Source: Methylobacterium sp. Leaf91 (GTDB taxonomy: Bacteria; Pseudomonadota; Alphaproteobacteria; Rhizobiales; Beijerinckiaceae). From it: a stretch of DNA of 64,000 nt. The DNA lies in contig NZ_LMMP01000004.1 in assembly GCF_001422815.1 (NCBI RefSeq), positions 96,114 to 160,113 of the forward strand, written 5' to 3'. Under the pieces are notes generated by a model. It made no database searches. It was not told the DNA's origin and saw only the letters and a list, made by a program, of their open reading frames with translations. Below are positions 1-10,233 of the stretch, piece after piece. The position numbers and the translations under genes are program-made. How positions within the stretch are numbered: the first letter of the stretch is position 1; every line of letters starts with the position of its first letter.

Positions 1-360
1 GAAACGAGCGAGGCGAAGGGAGAGCCTTCCTTCAGCACGCTCACGGCTGTCGACCTCGCCAAGGGCGGCGCGATCAAATGGTCGGTGAAGGCGGGAAGCC
101 GCCTTTCGGGCGGCACGCTCGCCACCGCCGGCGGTCTGGTCTTCTCCGGCGAGGAAGACGGTCATCTCGACGCCCATGACGCGGCGACCGGCACGGTGCT
201 GTGGCGTTTCCAATGCGGTGCCGGGATCGGCGGGCCGCCGATCACTTATTCGCTGGACGGCCGGCAATACGTGGCCGTGGCGGCCGGCGGAGCCTCGTTC
301 ACCAAGGGCTCGGGTTTCGGCACCGGCGACGCGCTCGTCGTGTTCGCCCTGCCGGACTGA
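1..360 (+). CDS. PQQ-dependent (quinoprotein) dehydrogenase, C-terminal end only
   Basis: The frame is open from the first base of the window, so only the last 119 residues are visible. They show tryptophan-docking-type propeller blades: a DAATGTVLWRF motif followed by GAGIGGPPITY and QYVAVAAGG, ending ALVVFALPD. This is the usual C-terminus of periplasmic PQQ alcohol dehydrogenases (methanol/ethanol and XoxF-like type), which oxidise alcohols and pass electrons to a cytochrome c. The catalytic Asp, the calcium or lanthanide ligands and the signal peptide lie outside the window, so substrate and subfamily cannot be assigned. No cytochrome gene follows; the next gene is an unrelated membrane protein 209 bases away. 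Confidence 0.8.
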   Translation, partial: ETSEAKGEPSFSTLTAVDLAKGGAIKWSVKAGSRLSGGTLATAGGLVFSGEEDGHLDAHDAATGTVLWRFQCGAGIGGPPITYSLDGRQYVAVAAGGASFTKGSGFGTGDALVVFALPD

Positions 361-438
361 CGGTTATCTCGTCACTTCGCATATCCGCCTCGACGGGCCG
401 AGGAGCGCCTCCGTCATCGACTCCTTGCCGGACATGCT

Positions 439-453
439 CCCCCCCCCCCCCCC
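439..453. repeat. 15-base homopolymeric C tract
   Basis: An uninterrupted run of 15 C lies in the 209-base gap between the quinoprotein dehydrogenase stop and the next gene. It is outside any convincing coding frame and 117 bases upstream of the next start codon. Such a tract can slip during replication and may also be an assembly or sequencing weak point. Confidence 0.9.
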
Positions 454-569
454 TTGACCGTCGTGATAGGGGGTCGAGGATCGCTATCATCGCGTAGACG
501 GCGTGCCATTAGCGTGCTGTCGTCGATAGCGGGGCCAATCGTGTTTGCCCAGCGGCAGGAAGGGACGGC

Positions 570-1091
570 ATGAACCCGAACACCCGGCGATGGGCCATCA
601 GTAGCGTCTTCGGCCTGTTCGTGGGCTGGGCGATCGGCGGGGTGATCTTTCCCGCCCTCACGGCCCTCATCGGCATGATGGTCCGGCCCAACCCGGGCAT
701 GCGGGATGCCGCCATAACCTGGCCGGGACCGGCGGTAGACATGCTGCCCTTCCTCGCCATCGGTCTTCAGGCCAGCGTGGTGATCGCCGTGACGCTTCTC
801 CTTGCCCGCGTGGGCGATGAGCGTCGACGCATAGGCTGGGGCTGCCTCGCCGTCGGGGGCGCCATCCTCCTGAACGGCATCGTCCTCCTGGCGGTCACGG
901 GCGTCCTGGGCTGGCTTCTCGACCGGGATTCCGGTGGTGCCAGTGGTGGCGAGGCGAGTGCCGGGTTCTTCCTACTGCTGTTGGGCCTGCCCTACGCCCT
1001 GCTCTGCATCGCGCTGCTGGCGGGCGGGGCGGTGATGCTGCGCAGGCGCCCGCCTTCGCCGCCGCGAGGAACGGGACGGTCCGGACTGTGA
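570..1091 (+). CDS. Hypothetical multi-pass membrane protein
   Basis: This 173-residue protein has four hydrophobic stretches, roughly residues 9-38, 59-82, 92-116 and 130-155, and an Arg/Pro-rich cytoplasmic-looking tail (RRRPPSPPRG). The start is supported by a purine-rich AGGAAGGGA about 5 bases upstream of the ATG. I do not recognise a family, catalytic motif or ligand-binding signature. It is a single gene between the quinoprotein dehydrogenase and an acyl-CoA thioesterase, and nothing in the context points to a role. Codon use looks like that of its neighbours, so recent transfer is not suggested. Confidence 0.65.
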   Translation: MNPNTRRWAISSVFGLFVGWAIGGVIFPALTALIGMMVRPNPGMRDAAITWPGPAVDMLPFLAIGLQASVVIAVTLLLARVGDERRRIGWGCLAVGGAILLNGIVLLAVTGVLGWLLDRDSGGASGGEASAGFFLLLLGLPYALLCIALLAGGAVMLRRRPPSPPRGTGRSGL

Positions 1092-1222
1092 GGAAGGCGT
1101 GACGACCGCCGTTACCCTTCAAGCGGGTCACCTGTTCGCGCCCGGCCGGATGTGACAGGACGACACAGGCGGCGCGCCGCTTGCATTGGCAGAGCCGAGA
1201 TCACAAGAGACCGCACCACCCC

Positions 1223-1648
1223 ATGTCGACCGATGTTTCCGAGCCACGACAGCCCACCGACCGCGGCTCCCCCGTGGTGCGCACGATCGCGATGCCTGCG
1301 GACACCAATCCGGCCGGGGATATTTTCGGCGGATGGCTGATGGGACAGATGGATCTGGCAGCGGGTAACGTCGCCGCTCGCCGGGCGCGGGGCCGCTGCG
1401 CCACGATATCCGTGGATGCCATGACCTTCCATCGCCCGGTCATCGTCGGCGACGAGGTCAGCATCTATGCCTGGATCGTGAAGGTCGGCCGCACCTCGCT
1501 CCGCATCCAGGTCGAGGTCTGGCGCCGCGAACGCGAGAGCGAGAACACGATGAAGGTGACGGAAGGCCTGTTCACCTTCGTCGCCATCGGCAGCGACCGC
1601 CGCCCGAGGCCGATCTCGCCCGAGGTCGAAGAGACCTGGGAGGTCTGA
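1223..1648 (+). CDS. Acyl-CoA thioesterase, YciA-like hotdog family
   Basis: The 141-residue product is a single hotdog domain. Residues near 28-45 read NPAGDIFGGWLMGQMDLAAG, the family signature with the catalytic Asp and the central helix, followed by TISVDAMTFHRPVIVGDEV. Family members hydrolyse acyl-CoA esters to free acid and CoA in the cytosol and limit acyl-CoA build-up. I chose the ATG at 1223 because the hotdog fold begins shortly after it; an in-frame ATG at 1181 adds a basic stretch not expected in the family. The gene converges on deoB with a 33-base gap that holds a hairpin. Substrate length preference cannot be read from the sequence. Confidence 0.88.
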   Translation: MSTDVSEPRQPTDRGSPVVRTIAMPADTNPAGDIFGGWLMGQMDLAAGNVAARRARGRCATISVDAMTFHRPVIVGDEVSIYAWIVKVGRTSLRIQVEVWRRERESENTMKVTEGLFTFVAIGSDRRPRPISPEVEETWEV

Positions 1649-1655
1649 GTTTCGA

Positions 1656-1676
1656 TCCCACCCGGTTCGGGCGGGA
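1656..1676. terminator. Hairpin between convergent thioesterase and deoB genes
   Basis: TCCCACCCG and CGGGCGGGA pair with one A-C mismatch around a three-base GTT loop. It sits exactly between two convergent stop codons. There is no T-tract on either side, so it may only slow or protect transcripts. Confidence 0.4.
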
Positions 1677-1681
1677 CCGCC

Positions 1682-2902
1682 TCACCACCACGACGTGCCG
1701 CGTCCCAATTCGCCGACGTCGAGATGTCGGGCGATGGAGGCGCCGATATCCGCGAAGGTCTCCCTTCGCCCGAGTGACCGGGCGCCGAGACCGGGACCGA
1801 AGGCCAGGACCGGCACCTGCTCGCGGGTATGCTCCGTCCCCGACCATGTCGCGTCGTTGCCGTGGTCGGCGGTGACGATGCAGACATCACCCGCCTCGAG
1901 CACCGCATGGATCTCGGGCACGCGCGCATCGAAGCGCTCCAGCTCGGCGGCGTAGCCGGGCACATCGCGGCGGTGGCCGTGTTCCGTGTCGAAATCGACC
2001 AGGTTCAGGAAGACCAGCCCGCCCTCGGGGAGGGTGCGGAACGCGGCCAGCGCCGCATCGAGGCAGGCAACGTTGCCGGCGGCCTTGATCTCGCGGCCCG
2101 TGGCGCGGTGGGCGAAGATGTCGCCGATCTTGCCGACGCTGACCACAGGGCGTCCCCGCTCGCTCAGGCGGTCGAGGAGGGTTTCGCCCGGCGGCTGCGT
2201 GGCGAAATCCTTGCGGTTCGGGGTACGCCGGAAACCAGTTTCCTCCGAGCCGAGGAAGGGGCGGGCGATGACCCGGCCGATCCGGTAGGGGTCGCAGATC
2301 TCGCGGGCGATCCGACAGAGCTCGTAGAGCCGGTCCAGCCCGAACGTCTCCTCGTGAGCGGCGATCTGGAAGACGCTGTCGGCCGAGGTGTAGCAGATCG
2401 GCTTGCCCGTCCGGACGTGCTCTGCCCCGAGACGCTCGACGATCGGGATACCGGCGGCGTGGCAATCACCGAGGATACCGGGGAGTTCGCCCCGTTCGAT
2501 CAGCATTTGGATGAGGGCAGTGGGGAAGGCCGGCACCCTGTCGGGAAAGTAGCCCCAATCCTCGGTGACGGGGGCGCCCGCGATCTCCCAATGGCCGGAG
2601 GGTGTGTCCTTGCCGGGCGCGGTCTCGATGGCATGGCCGTAGGCCCCATCGACCGGACCGGATGGCTCGAGCCCGGGCGGGATGCGGCCGCTCGCCCCCT
2701 CGGCGGTGAGACCGAGGCCGAGACGCGTCAGGTTCGGCAGAGCGAGGGGGCCGGCTCGAAGGCCCGCGCGATCGCCCGCCCCGGCGGCGCAGGATTCCGC
2801 GATATGGCCGAGCGTGTCCGAGCCCTCGTCGCCGTAGCGGGCAGCGTCCGGCCCTCCGCCGATGCCGACCGAATCGAGGACGATGAGAAAGACGCGCGCC
2901 AT
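1682..2902 (-). CDS. deoB: Phosphopentomutase
   Basis: The 406-residue protein matches the usual length of prokaryotic phosphopentomutase, an alkaline-phosphatase-superfamily enzyme interconverting ribose-1-phosphate (or deoxyribose-1-phosphate) and the 5-phosphate in nucleoside salvage. The N-terminus [17 protein letters not shown] carries the first metal-binding Asp (residue 10). The family motifs [10 protein letters not shown] and [18 protein letters not shown], with metal-binding Asp/His residues, are present. Its start lies 14 bases beyond the stop of the peptide-ABC ATPase on the same strand, so the two are probably co-transcribed. No nucleoside phosphorylase is adjacent, but uracil phosphoribosyltransferase, also a salvage enzyme, lies 7 kb away. 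Confidence 0.95.
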   Translation of the reverse strand: MARVFLIVLDSVGIGGGPDAARYGDEGSDTLGHIAESCAAGAGDRAGLRAGPLALPNLTRLGLGLTAEGASGRIPPGLEPSGPVDGAYGHAIETAPGKDTPSGHWEIAGAPVTEDWGYFPDRVPAFPTALIQMLIERGELPGILGDCHAAGIPIVERLGAEHVRTGKPICYTSADSVFQIAAHEETFGLDRLYELCRIAREICDPYRIGRVIARPFLGSEETGFRRTPNRKDFATQPPGETLLDRLSERGRPVVSVGKIGDIFAHRATGREIKAAGNVACLDAALAAFRTLPEGGLVFLNLVDFDTEHGHRRDVPGYAAELERFDARVPEIHAVLEAGDVCIVTADHGNDATWSGTEHTREQVPVLAFGPGLGARSLGRRETFADIGASIARHLDVGELGRGTSWW

Positions 2903-2916
2903 GGGTCTCGTCGTGT

Positions 2917-4545
<1,629 letters not shown>

Positions 4546-4658
4546 CGAGGGAAGGGCACCGGGTCCGCGGATTGGGGAAGCCGAGGTTCTTATAGCGCGG
4601 CGCGATGAGATCGGCGAACGGCAATTGATCCGGCGCCAGACCGCATTACAAACGCCCC

Positions 4659-5540
4659 GTGACATCCCTCCGCAGCCTGATCCTCGCCTGTTGTCTCCTC
4701 GCCGCCGCGCCGGCCTCGGCCGAGGTGGCGACGGAAACCGTGGAGCAGGCGCTCTGCCGCCTGATCGAGGATTCGGCCAGGGTGCGAGGCCTGCCCGTGC
4801 CGTTCCTGACGCGGCTGATCTGGCGGGAAAGCAGTTTTCGCGTCACGGCCGTGAGCCCGGTCGGTGCGCAGGGCGTCGCGCAGTTCATGCCGGGAACGGC
4901 ACGCGAGCGCGGGCTGACCGACCCGTTCGACCCGGAGCAGGCGATCCCCCACGCCGCCCATCTCCTCGCCGACCTCAATCGCCAGTTCGGCAATCTCGGC
5001 CTCGCGGCTGCGGCCTATAATGGCGGCGCGGGCCGGGTCTCGGGCTGGCTCGCCGGAACGGGCGGCCTGCCCGCCGAGACACGCGCCTACGTGATGGCGA
5101 TCACCGGGGCGCCGGCGGAGGATTGGCGCGGAGGCGCGGCCGTCAACGGAGCCGAGGGAGAGTCTGATGCCCCCAAGAAGGAAGCATCGACGGCGGAAGC
5201 GCCGAAGACCTGCCTGCAGGTCACCGCCGCGTTGCGGATTCCCTCGCGCGGCGATCGCTTCGCCCTCGGCGGCAACGAGGGGCCGGCCGCCCCGTGGGGC
5301 ATTCAGCTCGCCGGGAATTTCTCGAAATCCCTCGCCCTCCAGAGCTTCTCCCGCACCCGGAAGCTCTATGCCGGGGTGATCGGCGAGGTGCGGCCGATGA
5401 TCATCGGGACGCGCCTGCGCAGTCGCGGCACGCGCGCCTTCTACCGGATCCGCATCCCGGCCGAGAGCCGGGCGGCGGGCGATATCCTGTGCGGCCGCAT
5501 CCGGAAGGTCGGGGGCGCCTGCATCGTGCTGCGCACCTGA
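4659..5540 (+). CDS. Secreted lytic transglycosylase (SLT domain)
   Basis: The 293-residue product begins with a signal peptide (LRSLILACCLLAAAPASA) from a GTG start. It carries an SLT-type goose-lysozyme-like domain: the catalytic Glu at residue 57 in WRESSFR, then GAQGVAQFMPGTA and the AAYNGG motif. Enzymes of this type cleave the MurNAc-GlcNAc bond of peptidoglycan in the periplasm, leaving 1,6-anhydro ends. The C-terminal half (about residues 165-293) has no domain I recognise and contains several Cys and Arg; it may be a SPOR-like wall-binding module, but that is a guess. It is divergently transcribed from the peptide-ABC gene across 113 bases. Confidence 0.87.
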   Translation: MTSLRSLILACCLLAAAPASAEVATETVEQALCRLIEDSARVRGLPVPFLTRLIWRESSFRVTAVSPVGAQGVAQFMPGTARERGLTDPFDPEQAIPHAAHLLADLNRQFGNLGLAAAAYNGGAGRVSGWLAGTGGLPAETRAYVMAITGAPAEDWRGGAAVNGAEGESDAPKKEASTAEAPKTCLQVTAALRIPSRGDRFALGGNEGPAAPWGIQLAGNFSKSLALQSFSRTRKLYAGVIGEVRPMIIGTRLRSRGTRAFYRIRIPAESRAAGDILCGRIRKVGGACIVLRT

Positions 5541-5622
5541 ATCCAAAAAACCCTTTTTCCGGTCATGAATCCGCCGTGCGGCACGTGTCATTCGGGTCTT
5601 CGTTTCCCCGTTTGAGAGATGC

Positions 5623-6537
5623 ATGACCCGCGCCTTCGCCGCTTTCGCCACTCTCGCCTGCCTCGCTCTGGCCGCCTTCGGGGTCACGGCTTGTTCGCCC
5701 CTCGCCCTCTTCGATGCCATTGGTCCGCGCGACCAGGGCGGCCGGCTCGCCCAGAAGAGCGCCGCCTTCGGCACCCATCCGCGGCAGCGCCTCGATGTCT
5801 TCACGCCCGTCGGCGGCGCGGCGGATGCGACGGTGCTGGTCTTCTTCTATGGCGGCTCGTGGAAATCGGGCGCGAAGGACGATTACGAATTCGTCGGTCA
5901 GGCCCTGGCGGCCCAGGGTTTCGTCACCGTCATCCCCGATTACCGGGTCTATCCGGAAGTTCGGTTCCCCGACTTCCTCGATGACGGCGCCGCCGCCATC
6001 GCCTGGGTTCGCGACAACATCGCAGAATATGGCGGCGACCCGCGCCGCATCGTTCTCGCGGGCCATTCGGCCGGGGCCTACAATGCCCTGATGCTCGGGC
6101 TCGATCCGCGCTACCTGCGCAAGGCGGGCGTCGACCCGAAGGTGATCCGGGCCGTGGCCGGTCTGTCCGGCCCCTATGACTTCCATCCTTTCGACCAGGA
6201 CACCTCAAGGGACGTGTTCGGACAGGCCCCCGACCCAGCGGCGACGCAGCCGATCACCTTCGCCAGCCCTCATTCACCGCCCGCATTCCTGGCCACGGGC
6301 GGCAACGACACCATCGTCCGTCCGCAGAATACCCAGAGCCTCGCGGCGCGACTGCGCGCGGTGCGGGTGCCGGTTCAGGAGCGGATCTATCCCGGCCTCG
6401 ACCATGCCGACACGCTTCTGGCCCTCTCGGTCACCTTCCGCTCGAAAGCGCCGGAACTGTCGGAAATGACGACATTCCTCAAGCAATATGCCGGCACTCA
6501 ACAGCACGTTCGCTCGGTCTCGCGGTGGGACCGTTAG
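5623..6537 (+). CDS. Alpha/beta-hydrolase esterase, putative lipoprotein
   Basis: The 304-residue protein starts with a hydrophobic signal ending GVTAC, a plausible lipobox with Cys24, so it may be anchored in the membrane facing the periplasm. The catalytic triad can be placed at Ser149 (AGHSAG), Asp229 (GGNDT) and His261 (GLDHAD). The oxyanion motif reads YGGSW instead of the usual HGG. This is the carboxylesterase/BD-FAE-like family. Natural substrate is unknown. It lies 82 bases downstream of the lytic transglycosylase and just before a DUF1192 gene on the same strand, compatible with one transcript. Confidence 0.82.
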   Translation: MTRAFAAFATLACLALAAFGVTACSPLALFDAIGPRDQGGRLAQKSAAFGTHPRQRLDVFTPVGGAADATVLVFFYGGSWKSGAKDDYEFVGQALAAQGFVTVIPDYRVYPEVRFPDFLDDGAAAIAWVRDNIAEYGGDPRRIVLAGHSAGAYNALMLGLDPRYLRKAGVDPKVIRAVAGLSGPYDFHPFDQDTSRDVFGQAPDPAATQPITFASPHSPPAFLATGGNDTIVRPQNTQSLAARLRAVRVPVQERIYPGLDHADTLLALSVTFRSKAPELSEMTTFLKQYAGTQQHVRSVSRWDR

Positions 6538-6566
6538 GCGAGCGCCGGAAGACAGGGGGACAAGCC

Positions 6567-6758
6567 ATGCGCGACGACGACACGGACCGGCCGAAGCGCA
6601 CGGTCTCCCATACGGTCGGCGAGAGCCTCGACACCCTCTCCCTCGACGAGATCGCCGAGCGGATCGCCCTGCTGCGCGCCGAGATCGAGCGCCTGGAATC
6701 GGCCCGAACCGGCAAGAAGTCCGCGCTGGACCGGGCATCATCGATCTTCAAACTGTAG
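6567..6758 (+). CDS. Small DUF1192-family protein
   Basis: This 63-residue hydrophilic protein contains the DUF1192 core: SLDEIAERIALLRAEIERLE, a predicted short helix or coiled coil, followed by a basic region and the terminal SSIFKL. The family is restricted largely to alphaproteobacteria and has no known function. The ATG at 6567 gives the standard family length. Its stop codon overlaps the stop region of the convergent gene by 11 bases, so the two transcripts are complementary at their 3' ends. Confidence 0.8.
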   Translation: MRDDDTDRPKRTVSHTVGESLDTLSLDEIAERIALLRAEIERLESARTGKKSALDRASSIFKL

Positions 6759-7077
6759 GCGCGGAATCTCCGGGCGGGGCCGCGCCCTCCCGCCTCATGG
6801 CATCCTCTTCCTCGCCCAGCCGGGCGATGTCGTCGGCCACGACCGCCTCCAGTCCACGCGCGATCTTCAGCGCCCGCGTCGGCTCGCCGACCCGCATCAC
6901 CAGGACGATGGTCTCGCGATCGGCGCAGCCGGGCTCGCCACAGGCGATTTCGTTGACGGCGAGGACGTCATCCTCGCCGAGCCCGAGACCCAGGCGAAGC
7001 GCGCCCTTGAGCCTCGCTGCATCGGCCGACCGTGCGGCCGAGCGGGCGCGGGCATCCTTGAGGGAAAAGAACGCCAT
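6748..7077 (-). CDS. Conserved small protein co-transcribed with the COG0523 GTPase
   Basis: The 109-residue protein contains IACGEPGCADRETIVLV, with two Cys that could bind metal, and a C-terminal helix-rich acidic region. I recognise it only as a small protein that often accompanies CobW-type GTPase genes in Rhizobiales; no function is established to my knowledge. Its ATG overlaps the stop codon of the GTPase gene (TGATG), which argues for translational coupling and a shared role in metal handling. It would therefore fall under the same Zur-like operator upstream of the GTPase. It lacks a signal peptide and is probably cytosolic. Confidence 0.72.
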   Translation of the reverse strand: MAFFSLKDARARSAARSADAARLKGALRLGLGLGEDDVLAVNEIACGEPGCADRETIVLVMRVGEPTRALKIARGLEAVVADDIARLGEEEDAMRREGAAPPGDSAPTV

Positions 7078-8297
7078 CAGGCGGCGGCACGCTGCCAGGC
7101 GGGAAACGGATCGGGCAGGGCGCGGTACGGCGCCGGATCGAACCGCGTCACCTCCTCGGAACCGACCAGACAGGCGTCGAGTGCGGCGGTGATCGCTTCC
7201 TGGTCGAGACCCGTCCCGATGAAGACGAGTTCCTGGCGGCGGTCGCCCCAGGGCTCGCTCCAGTTCCGGGACAGATGACTGCGCCACTCCGCATCCTCCG
7301 GCCAGCGGGCCTTCGGTACGCAGGCCCACCACGCCCCCATCGGCGAAACCCGGGCGATGGCACCGGCGAGGGAGAATTCACCGACCCAGTCCGGGCGCGT
7401 CGCCAGCCAGAAATGCCCCTTCGCGCGGATGAGGCCTGGCCATGTCACCTTGGTGAAGGCATCGAACGCCTCGGGCGCGAAGGGACGGCGAGCCCGGTAG
7501 ACGAAGGAGCCGATCCCGTATTCCTCGGTTTCGGGCACGTGATCGGCGGCGCCGTAGAGCTCCTTGAACCAGAGCGGGTGTTCCTGCGCCCTCTCCTCGC
7601 TGAACAGGCCGGTATCCAGAACCCGATCGAGGGGGACGCGGCCATAGGAGGCCTCGACGATGCGGGCATCGGCATTGAGCCCGCGTATCACCGAGCGGAC
7701 CAGAGCGAGCTGATCCGCCCCGACATCACCGGCCTTGTTAAGGACGACTACATCGGCGAACTCGATCTGCTCCACGAGAAGGTCGACAAGGGTCCGGGCA
7801 TCCTCCTCGCCCGCACTCTCGCCCCGGTCGCGCAGGAACGCCGTCGAACCGTAATCGCGCAGGAGACTCACCGCGTCGACCACGGTGACCATGGTGTCGA
7901 GGCGGGCGACGTCGCTCAGCGCAGCCCCGTCTTCGTCGCGGAAGGAGAAGGTGCTCGCCACCGGCAGCGGCTCGGCGATGCCGGTGCCTTCGATCAGGAG
8001 GTAATCGAACCGCCCTTCCTCCGCGAGCGTCCGGACTTCGGCCAGAAGGTCGTCCCGCAGCGTGCAGCAGATGCAGCCATTGGTCATCTCCACCAGGCGT
8101 TCGTCGGTGCGAGAGAGGTTGGCGCTGCCCTCACGGATCAGGGCGGCGTCGATGTTCACCTCACTCATGTCGTTGACGATCACGGCGACGCGTCGTCCCT
8201 CGCGGTTGTTGAGAATGTGGTTCAACAGCGTGGTCTTGCCGGCACCGAGGAAGCCGGAAAGGACGGTGACGGGGAGACGGTGATCGCGCTGGCTCAT
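7077..8297 (-). CDS. COG0523/CobW-family GTPase, putative zinc chaperone (ZigA/ZagA-like)
   Basis: The 406-residue protein has the G3E GTPase layout: Walker A GFLGAGKT at residues 15-22, the metal-binding CICC motif at 75-78, [10 protein letters not shown], and NKAGD near the middle, followed by a CobW C-terminal domain. COG0523 GTPases deliver metals to client proteins, and those induced under zinc starvation are thought to be zinc chaperones. A 15-base perfect palindrome resembling a Zur box lies 19 bases upstream of the start, which favours zinc over cobalt or nitrile hydratase functions. The downstream 109-residue gene is translationally coupled. No cobalamin biosynthesis genes are adjacent. 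Confidence 0.88.
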   Translation of the reverse strand: MSQRDHRLPVTVLSGFLGAGKTTLLNHILNNREGRRVAVIVNDMSEVNIDAALIREGSANLSRTDERLVEMTNGCICCTLRDDLLAEVRTLAEEGRFDYLLIEGTGIAEPLPVASTFSFRDEDGAALSDVARLDTMVTVVDAVSLLRDYGSTAFLRDRGESAGEEDARTLVDLLVEQIEFADVVVLNKAGDVGADQLALVRSVIRGLNADARIVEASYGRVPLDRVLDTGLFSEERAQEHPLWFKELYGAADHVPETEEYGIGSFVYRARRPFAPEAFDAFTKVTWPGLIRAKGHFWLATRPDWVGEFSLAGAIARVSPMGAWWACVPKARWPEDAEWRSHLSRNWSEPWGDRRQELVFIGTGLDQEAITAALDACLVGSEEVTRFDPAPYRALPDPFPAWQRAAA

Positions 8298-8315
8298 CGG
8301 AAATCCACTATGTAA

Positions 8316-8330
8316 TGTAATACTATTACA
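8316..8330. promoter_or_regulatory. Zur-like operator upstream of the COG0523 GTPase gene
   Basis: TGTAATA and TATTACA form a perfect inverted repeat around a single C, 19 bases before the GTPase start. Sequence and symmetry resemble Fur-family (Zur) boxes, and COG0523 zinc chaperones are classic Zur targets. It is very AT-rich in a GC-rich background. The position would allow RNA polymerase occlusion. Confidence 0.65.
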
Positions 8331-8491
8331 ATTCGTGGGATCGTCCCTGTCAATCCCGTTTGAAAATCTCTGTCCACGGGTAGACAGAGGAGGGTCGAAA
8401 AGCGCGCTCCGCGTGTTAGGGGAGGGCCATCCCGGCAGAGTCGCGGCAAAGGTGCAGCCGCTGGCCGGCGATCGCCCGAGGATGGAATCCA

Positions 8492-9136
8492 GTGCGACCC
8501 TGGCGAGAAGGACCGGGAGACCGGCGCAGCTACCATCACGGCAACCTCAAAGAGGCGCTGATCGAAGCGGCGCGCCGGTTCATCGCCGAACGCGGCGTGG
8601 GCGGTTTCACCCTGGTCGATGCGGCACGCCTCGTCGGAGTGACCCCGGCCGCGCTCTATCGTCATTTCCGGGGTCGCGAAGCTCTGCTGGAGGAGGTGGC
8701 CGGCCGTGGCTTCACCGACCTCGCCGAGCGTCTGGCACGCTCCCTCACCTCACGCGGAACACCTCTCGAGCGCTTCACCCGAATGGGGGAGGCCTATCTC
8801 GCCTTCGCCGAGGAAGAGCCCGGCTATTATGCCGCGATCTTCGAGACGCGTGGCGCACCGATGGCAGCGGATTCTGCAGCCTCCGACGTCCCGCCGAGGC
8901 CCAGCCCCTTCGACCTTCTGCTCGAAGCGCTGAAATCGACGTTTCCGGATGGATTCGGCGGAGTCGAGCCTCGTTTCGTCGCCCTGGAAGTCTGGGCCCT
9001 CTCGCACGGGCTCGCCACGCTCTCGGCTTCCGGACATCTGCCGAAAGGGCCCGGAATGCCAGACAAATACGAGCTGCTACGCGCCGGCGTGCTGGCCCTC
9101 GTCCATGGTGCGGGACGCCCCCGACCCTCGGCCTGA
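8492..9136 (+). CDS. TetR/AcrR-family transcriptional regulator
   Basis: The 214-residue protein has an N-terminal TetR helix-turn-helix: [14 protein letters not shown], then [20 protein letters not shown] and [10 protein letters not shown], spanning about residues 15-60. The C-terminal half resembles the WHG ligand-binding domain found in this subgroup ([24 protein letters not shown]). The start is a GTG at 8492; no ATG lies in frame before the HTH. It is divergent from the COG0523 gene across 194 bases that also contain the Zur-like palindrome. Whether it controls itself or a neighbour cannot be told. Ligand unknown. Confidence 0.87.
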   Translation: MRPWREGPGDRRSYHHGNLKEALIEAARRFIAERGVGGFTLVDAARLVGVTPAALYRHFRGREALLEEVAGRGFTDLAERLARSLTSRGTPLERFTRMGEAYLAFAEEEPGYYAAIFETRGAPMAADSAASDVPPRPSPFDLLLEALKSTFPDGFGGVEPRFVALEVWALSHGLATLSASGHLPKGPGMPDKYELLRAGVLALVHGAGRPRPSA

Positions 9137-9219
9137 CACTCTCCTGAAAACGACCCTTGAAACCGCCACGTCGCATTCGCAAGTAAATGTGGTTCACATT
9201 AACATCGGAGCTGTGAGCC

Positions 9220-9675
9220 GTGAGCTTTTCCTCGACCTCTCCCTGGGCCACCGGCAAAGCCTGCCGCAGCGGTCCGTTTCCCCGCCGCTCTTTCGAGATC
9301 GGCGCCGTCGTCGTCGCGTTCTTCTACTGGTGGCCATTGGCGGCGGCCTACATCGCCTGGAAGGTGGCGGGTTACCCGGCATTGTCCGAACTGCGCGGCA
9401 TGATCGGCCGTGGATCCGATTGGCAGGCGGGCATGCGCAAATCGCGCTTCGCCCAGGCGTTCGAGGCCGCAGACCTGCGCGGCACCGGCAACCTTGCCTT
9501 CGACGATTACCGCCGCGCCGAACTCGACCGGCTCAATGCCCAGCGCAAGGCGCTGCAGGAGGAGAGCCGCGCCTTCGCCGAGTTCGTGGAAGAACTGAAG
9601 CGCGCCAAGGACCGCGAGCAGTTCGACGCCTTCATGGCCAAGCGCAACAATAGCGGCCCGACGCAGAGCGTCTGA
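9220..9675 (+). CDS. DUF2852-family membrane protein
   Basis: The 151-residue protein has one clear membrane segment (about residues 26-48, IGAVVVAFFYWWPLAAAYIA) followed by a charged C-terminal coiled-coil-like region ending RAKDREQFDAFMAKR. This is the layout of the alphaproteobacterial DUF2852 family, whose function is unknown. Translation starts at GTG 9220, preceded by CGGAG about ten bases upstream. A strong hairpin terminator follows the stop. It stands alone, and neighbours give no functional clue. Confidence 0.78.
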   Translation: MSFSSTSPWATGKACRSGPFPRRSFEIGAVVVAFFYWWPLAAAYIAWKVAGYPALSELRGMIGRGSDWQAGMRKSRFAQAFEAADLRGTGNLAFDDYRRAELDRLNAQRKALQEESRAFAEFVEELKRAKDREQFDAFMAKRNNSGPTQSV

Positions 9676-9700
9676 CCGATCCCCCATTCGGGGCAAAGAG

Positions 9701-9732
9701 GGCTTCCGGCAGCGATGCCGGGAGTCCTTTTT
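9701..9732 (+). terminator. Rho-independent terminator after the DUF2852 gene
   Basis: CTTCCGGCA and TGCCGGGAG pair (one G-T wobble) around a GCGA tetraloop, flanked by GG/CC and followed by a run of five T. It lies 26 bases after the stop, between two convergent genes. Confidence 0.8.
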
Positions 9733-9751
9733 CGTTTGTTCGGCGGCGAGA

Positions 9752-10018
9752 TCAATCCTGCAGTTTTTTCAGGTGATGCAGGGCGATGAAGTGCAGGCAG
9801 AAGCCGAGGATCAGCGCCGTCACGCTCACCGCACCCGGCTCGGTCTGGAAGAACCGTAGCGAGACGCTCCACGCCTCGGAGCGGGACAGGCGGTGGTCAA
9901 ACCCTTCGTAGAGCCGCATCCCCGGCAGGAAGAAGCCGACCATCACCAGAGACGCCCCGAGCGTATTGAGGAACGTGGCGCGATAGCGGACCCTGTCGTT
10001 ACGGGCGGACTTGCTCAT
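9752..10018 (-). CDS. Small two-helix membrane protein
   Basis: The 88-residue product has two hydrophobic segments: about residues 16-36 (FLNTLGASLVMVGFFLPG) and 62-80 (VSVTALILGFCLHFIALH), with a basic N-terminus (SKSARNDRVRYR). I do not recognise a named family. I chose the ATG at 10018 over upstream in-frame starts because it puts the basic segment directly before the first helix. The gene converges on the DUF2852 gene, separated by its terminator, and diverges from upp. Function unknown. Confidence 0.6.
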   Translation of the reverse strand: MSKSARNDRVRYRATFLNTLGASLVMVGFFLPGMRLYEGFDHRLSRSEAWSVSLRFFQTEPGAVSVTALILGFCLHFIALHHLKKLQD

Positions 10019-10233
10019 GGGCGTACTGTTTCGGATAAGTTTCATCGACGACCCGGACCACCCTGTTTGCATCGCTCCGACGACCGGGACGCGCCCCTCA
10101 CCGCGTCATGGCCGCGCTTCTTTATCGGATTTTCATGCCCCGGGGGGCCATAAGGGCGGGAGTTCAAAAGAGCGTGGGGTCGGTCCGGTGCCGTCCGTGG
10201 TGCGGTGGGCCGGTTCTCGGGGGAGTGAAGGCG

